Assembly (NCBI GenBank): GCA_030531285.1
Contig: JAUNNW010000064.1
Coordinates: 1-7,706 of the forward strand
DNA: 7,706 nt
Direction: 5' to 3'
Origin: Synergistaceae bacterium
Lineage (GTDB): Bacteria; Synergistota; Synergistia; Synergistales; Synergistaceae
How positions within the stretch are numbered: position 1 is the first letter of the stretch; each line of letters begins with the position of its first letter. Shown here one piece after another: positions 6,946-7,706 of this stretch. A program made the translations under genes and the position numbers. The notes under the pieces are model-generated. The model was not told the origin of the DNA, did no database searches, and worked only from the letters and a program-made list of their open reading frames with translations.

Positions 6946-7437
6946 CTACTGCAATGTAAGCCCTGTCAGCAATTTTTTGAGCAGCTCGGCACGCATGACA
7001 TCTCTCTTGTACGGCGAAACATCAAAAAGCGTCCTGCTGTTCTCGTCCTGATTTCTCAGCGCAACCTCAATAAGCAGACGCTCGCGTGCGGAAATCAGCT
7101 CACGGTTCTGCAAATTAACAAGCAGTCTGCGGGCTTCCTGATCCGTAACCGAAATTCCGACAAGATTGGCAAGATGCGAAATCTTTTCATCAACATCATT
7201 GAAAGTGAGATGCATAATCTTTATATAACCGTGTCCGCCCCTCTGGCTCTCGACAAGGAAACCGTTCTCAGGCGCAAAGCGGCTGCGGAGAACGTAATTT
7301 ATCTGACTCGGCACGCAGCCGAACTTCGCCGCAACGTCCTTTCGCCTCAGAAGAATACTGCCCTCGGCAGCGTCCTGCAAAAGCTGTCCGAAATATTCCT
7401 CTATCGCTTTGGTAATGCTGTCGCTTTCAAACGCCAC
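6946..7437 (-). CDS. ctsR: CtsR, class III heat-shock gene repressor
   Basis: Dimeric winged-helix repressor of clp and related stress genes; it binds heptamer direct repeats and releases DNA on heating. It has 163 residues, slightly longer than the usual 150-155. The DNA-binding part is well conserved: CVPSQINYV (41-49), RF (53-54) and the wing VESQRGGHGYIKI (62-74). The C-terminal domain ends in the family's RDxMRAxLLKxLLxxL pattern. The glycine loop that acts as thermosensor in Bacillus subtilis CtsR is RGGGGY; here the third glycine is His69 (codon 7233-7231). The GTG at 7437 was chosen because GGAG lies 8 nt upstream. An ATG at 7443 and a GTG at 7446 in the same frame crowd or overlap that site and would add 2 or 3 residues. 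It is first in an operon with clpC; neither mcsA nor mcsB follows, unlike the Bacillus order ctsR-mcsA-mcsB-clpC. Confidence 0.95.
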   Translation of the reverse strand: MAFESDSITKAIEEYFGQLLQDAAEGSILLRRKDVAAKFGCVPSQINYVLRSRFAPENGFLVESQRGGHGYIKIMHLTFNDVDEKISHLANLVGISVTDQEARRLLVNLQNRELISARERLLIEVALRNQDENSRTLFDVSPYKRDVMRAELLKKLLTGLTLQ

Positions 7438-7445
7438 TGCCATCA

Positions 7446-7449
7446 CTCC
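7446..7449 (-). promoter_or_regulatory. Ribosome binding site deciding the ctsR start
   Basis: GGAG on the minus strand is 8 nt before GTG at 7437, only 2 nt before ATG at 7443, and abuts or overlaps GTG at 7446. Spacing therefore favours the internal GTG, even though ATG is the better codon. Confidence 0.6.
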
Positions 7450-7472
7450 GTTTCGTGAACTGTTATAAGTTT

Positions 7473-7500
7473 ATCATATTTGGTCAATATAAATCAACAA
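7473..7500 (-). promoter_or_regulatory. Candidate ctsR-clpC promoter
   Basis: On the minus strand TTGTTG (7500-7495) and TATGAT (7478-7473; 5/6 match to the -10 consensus) are 16 nt apart. This predicts a start near 7466 and a leader of about 29 nt before the ctsR GTG. It lies just downstream of a terminator hairpin and contains the CtsR-like operator, as expected for a self-repressed operon. Other overlapping hexamers in this A/T-rich stretch (TTGATT, TTGACC with TATAAC) have poorer spacing. Confidence 0.55.
7482..7498 (+). promoter_or_regulatory. Putative CtsR operator (degenerate heptamer direct repeat)
   Basis: On the plus strand GGTCAAT (7482-7488), a 3-nt gap, and AATCAAC (7492-7498) resemble the known CtsR box, RGTCAAA-NAN-RGTCAAA, with 6/7 and 5/7 heptamer matches. 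The central A of the spacer is not kept. The site overlaps the -35 and spacer of the predicted ctsR promoter, where binding would block RNA polymerase. Position supports it more than sequence quality does. Confidence 0.6.
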
Positions 7501-7515
7501 CAACTCTCTGGAATA

Positions 7516-7549
7516 AAAACGGCTTGGGAGAAAAATCCCAAGCCGTTTT
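7516..7549 (-). terminator. Rho-independent terminator upstream of ctsR
   Basis: A perfect 14-bp stem (AAAACGGCTTGGGA at 7516-7529 with its complement at 7536-7549) has a 6-nt loop. On the minus strand it is followed by TTTTTATT and would end a transcript entering from beyond the right edge. On the plus strand the following DNA (to 7561) is even more T-rich, but no plus-strand gene ends here. It isolates the ctsR promoter from upstream transcription. Confidence 0.85.
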
Positions 7550-7610
7550 GTTTTGTTTTTTCTCCGTCACGCGTGCCCCGCAGGGGGTATATCTTTTTCG
7601 CTTCGCTCAA

Positions 7611-7635
7611 ATTACGAATTACGAATGACGAATGA
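7611..7635. repeat. 7-bp tandem repeat (ATTACGA units)
   Basis: ATTACGA occurs at 7611-7617 and 7618-7624, then ATGACGA at 7625-7631 and a partial ATGA at 7632-7635: about 3.5 units with one substitution. It lies in non-coding DNA; all three minus-strand frames between 7561 and the edge contain stops. A small CCCC-GCA-GGGG hairpin is at 7576-7586. Confidence 0.8.
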
Positions 7636-7656
7636 AAAAACTTTCCTTATCCCGTC

Positions 7657-7690
7657 ATTCTGCGGAAATCCGCAGGATTTAGCGCAGAAT
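7657..7690. repeat. Nested palindrome, possible dispersed intergenic repeat
   Basis: Outer arms ATTCTGCG (7657-7664) and CGCAGAAT (7683-7690) enclose a second perfect pair, AAATCC (7666-7671) and GGATTT (7675-7680), around GCA. An alternative hairpin, CTGCGG-AAAT-CCGCAG (7661-7675 region, starting at C7660), is also possible. Flanks GTCATTCTGCG and GCAGAATCCAG resemble the GTCATTCTG...AGAATCCAG type of dispersed palindromic repeats seen in several bacterial phyla. The copy number cannot be judged from one window. Confidence 0.65.
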
Positions 7691-7706
7691 CCAGCCTGTG
7701 CCCAGT

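Noticed and set aside
6856..7458. Plus-strand open frame of 200 codons opposite ctsR
   Set aside because: It is wholly antisense to a recognised CtsR gene and the clpC start, shows no family resemblance, and its low-complexity composition is expected from the mirror of a biased coding strand.
7550..7706. C-terminal end of an upstream minus-strand gene
   Set aside because: All three minus-strand frames meet stops here; the longest is about 30 codons and runs through the palindrome and tandem repeat with no recognisable protein.

Overview
The window looks like a chromosomal housekeeping segment from a bacterium with Gram-positive-type stress and RNA-decay genes. CtsR, a ClpC-type ATPase and RNase J occur together, which points to Bacillota (Firmicutes) or another CtsR-bearing lineage such as Synergistota. 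The sequence alone does not settle the taxonomy. The five complete or nearly complete protein genes and one truncated gene are all on the minus strand. Two tRNA genes are on the plus strand.

Layout in minus-strand transcription order. 7706-7561 is non-coding, with a 7-bp tandem repeat and a nested palindrome of the dispersed-intergenic-repeat type. 7549-7516 is a strong hairpin terminator. About 7500-7473 is a candidate promoter overlapped by a degenerate CtsR operator. Then come ctsR (7437-6946) and clpC (6924-4633), 21 nt apart, with no mcsA or mcsB between or around them. clpC stops 2 bases from an 11-bp perfect hairpin that serves the convergent tRNA unit as well. tRNA-Gln(CUG) and tRNA-Glu(CUC), both with encoded CCA, form a short plus-strand unit (4433-4596) with a good extended -10 promoter. 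Divergent from it starts a tight four-gene run: RNase J (4292-2580), a Na+/Pi cotransporter-PhoU fusion protein (2550-922), undecaprenyl-diphosphatase UppP (905-99) and the first 31 codons of an unidentified membrane protein (95 to the window edge).

How the genes fit together. ctsR-clpC is a self-repressed heat-shock/proteolysis operon. It is unusual because ClpC has no middle (UVR/M) domain and the McsA/McsB partners are absent. The second operon joins a global RNA-decay nuclease to two membrane proteins that handle phosphate: UppP releases inorganic phosphate outside the membrane, and the Na+/Pi protein could take phosphate up. I see no mobile element, CRISPR array or defence system, and no wholly novel system. 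The points most worth a second look are the reduced ClpC with its altered CtsR wing and the repeat-like DNA at the right end.
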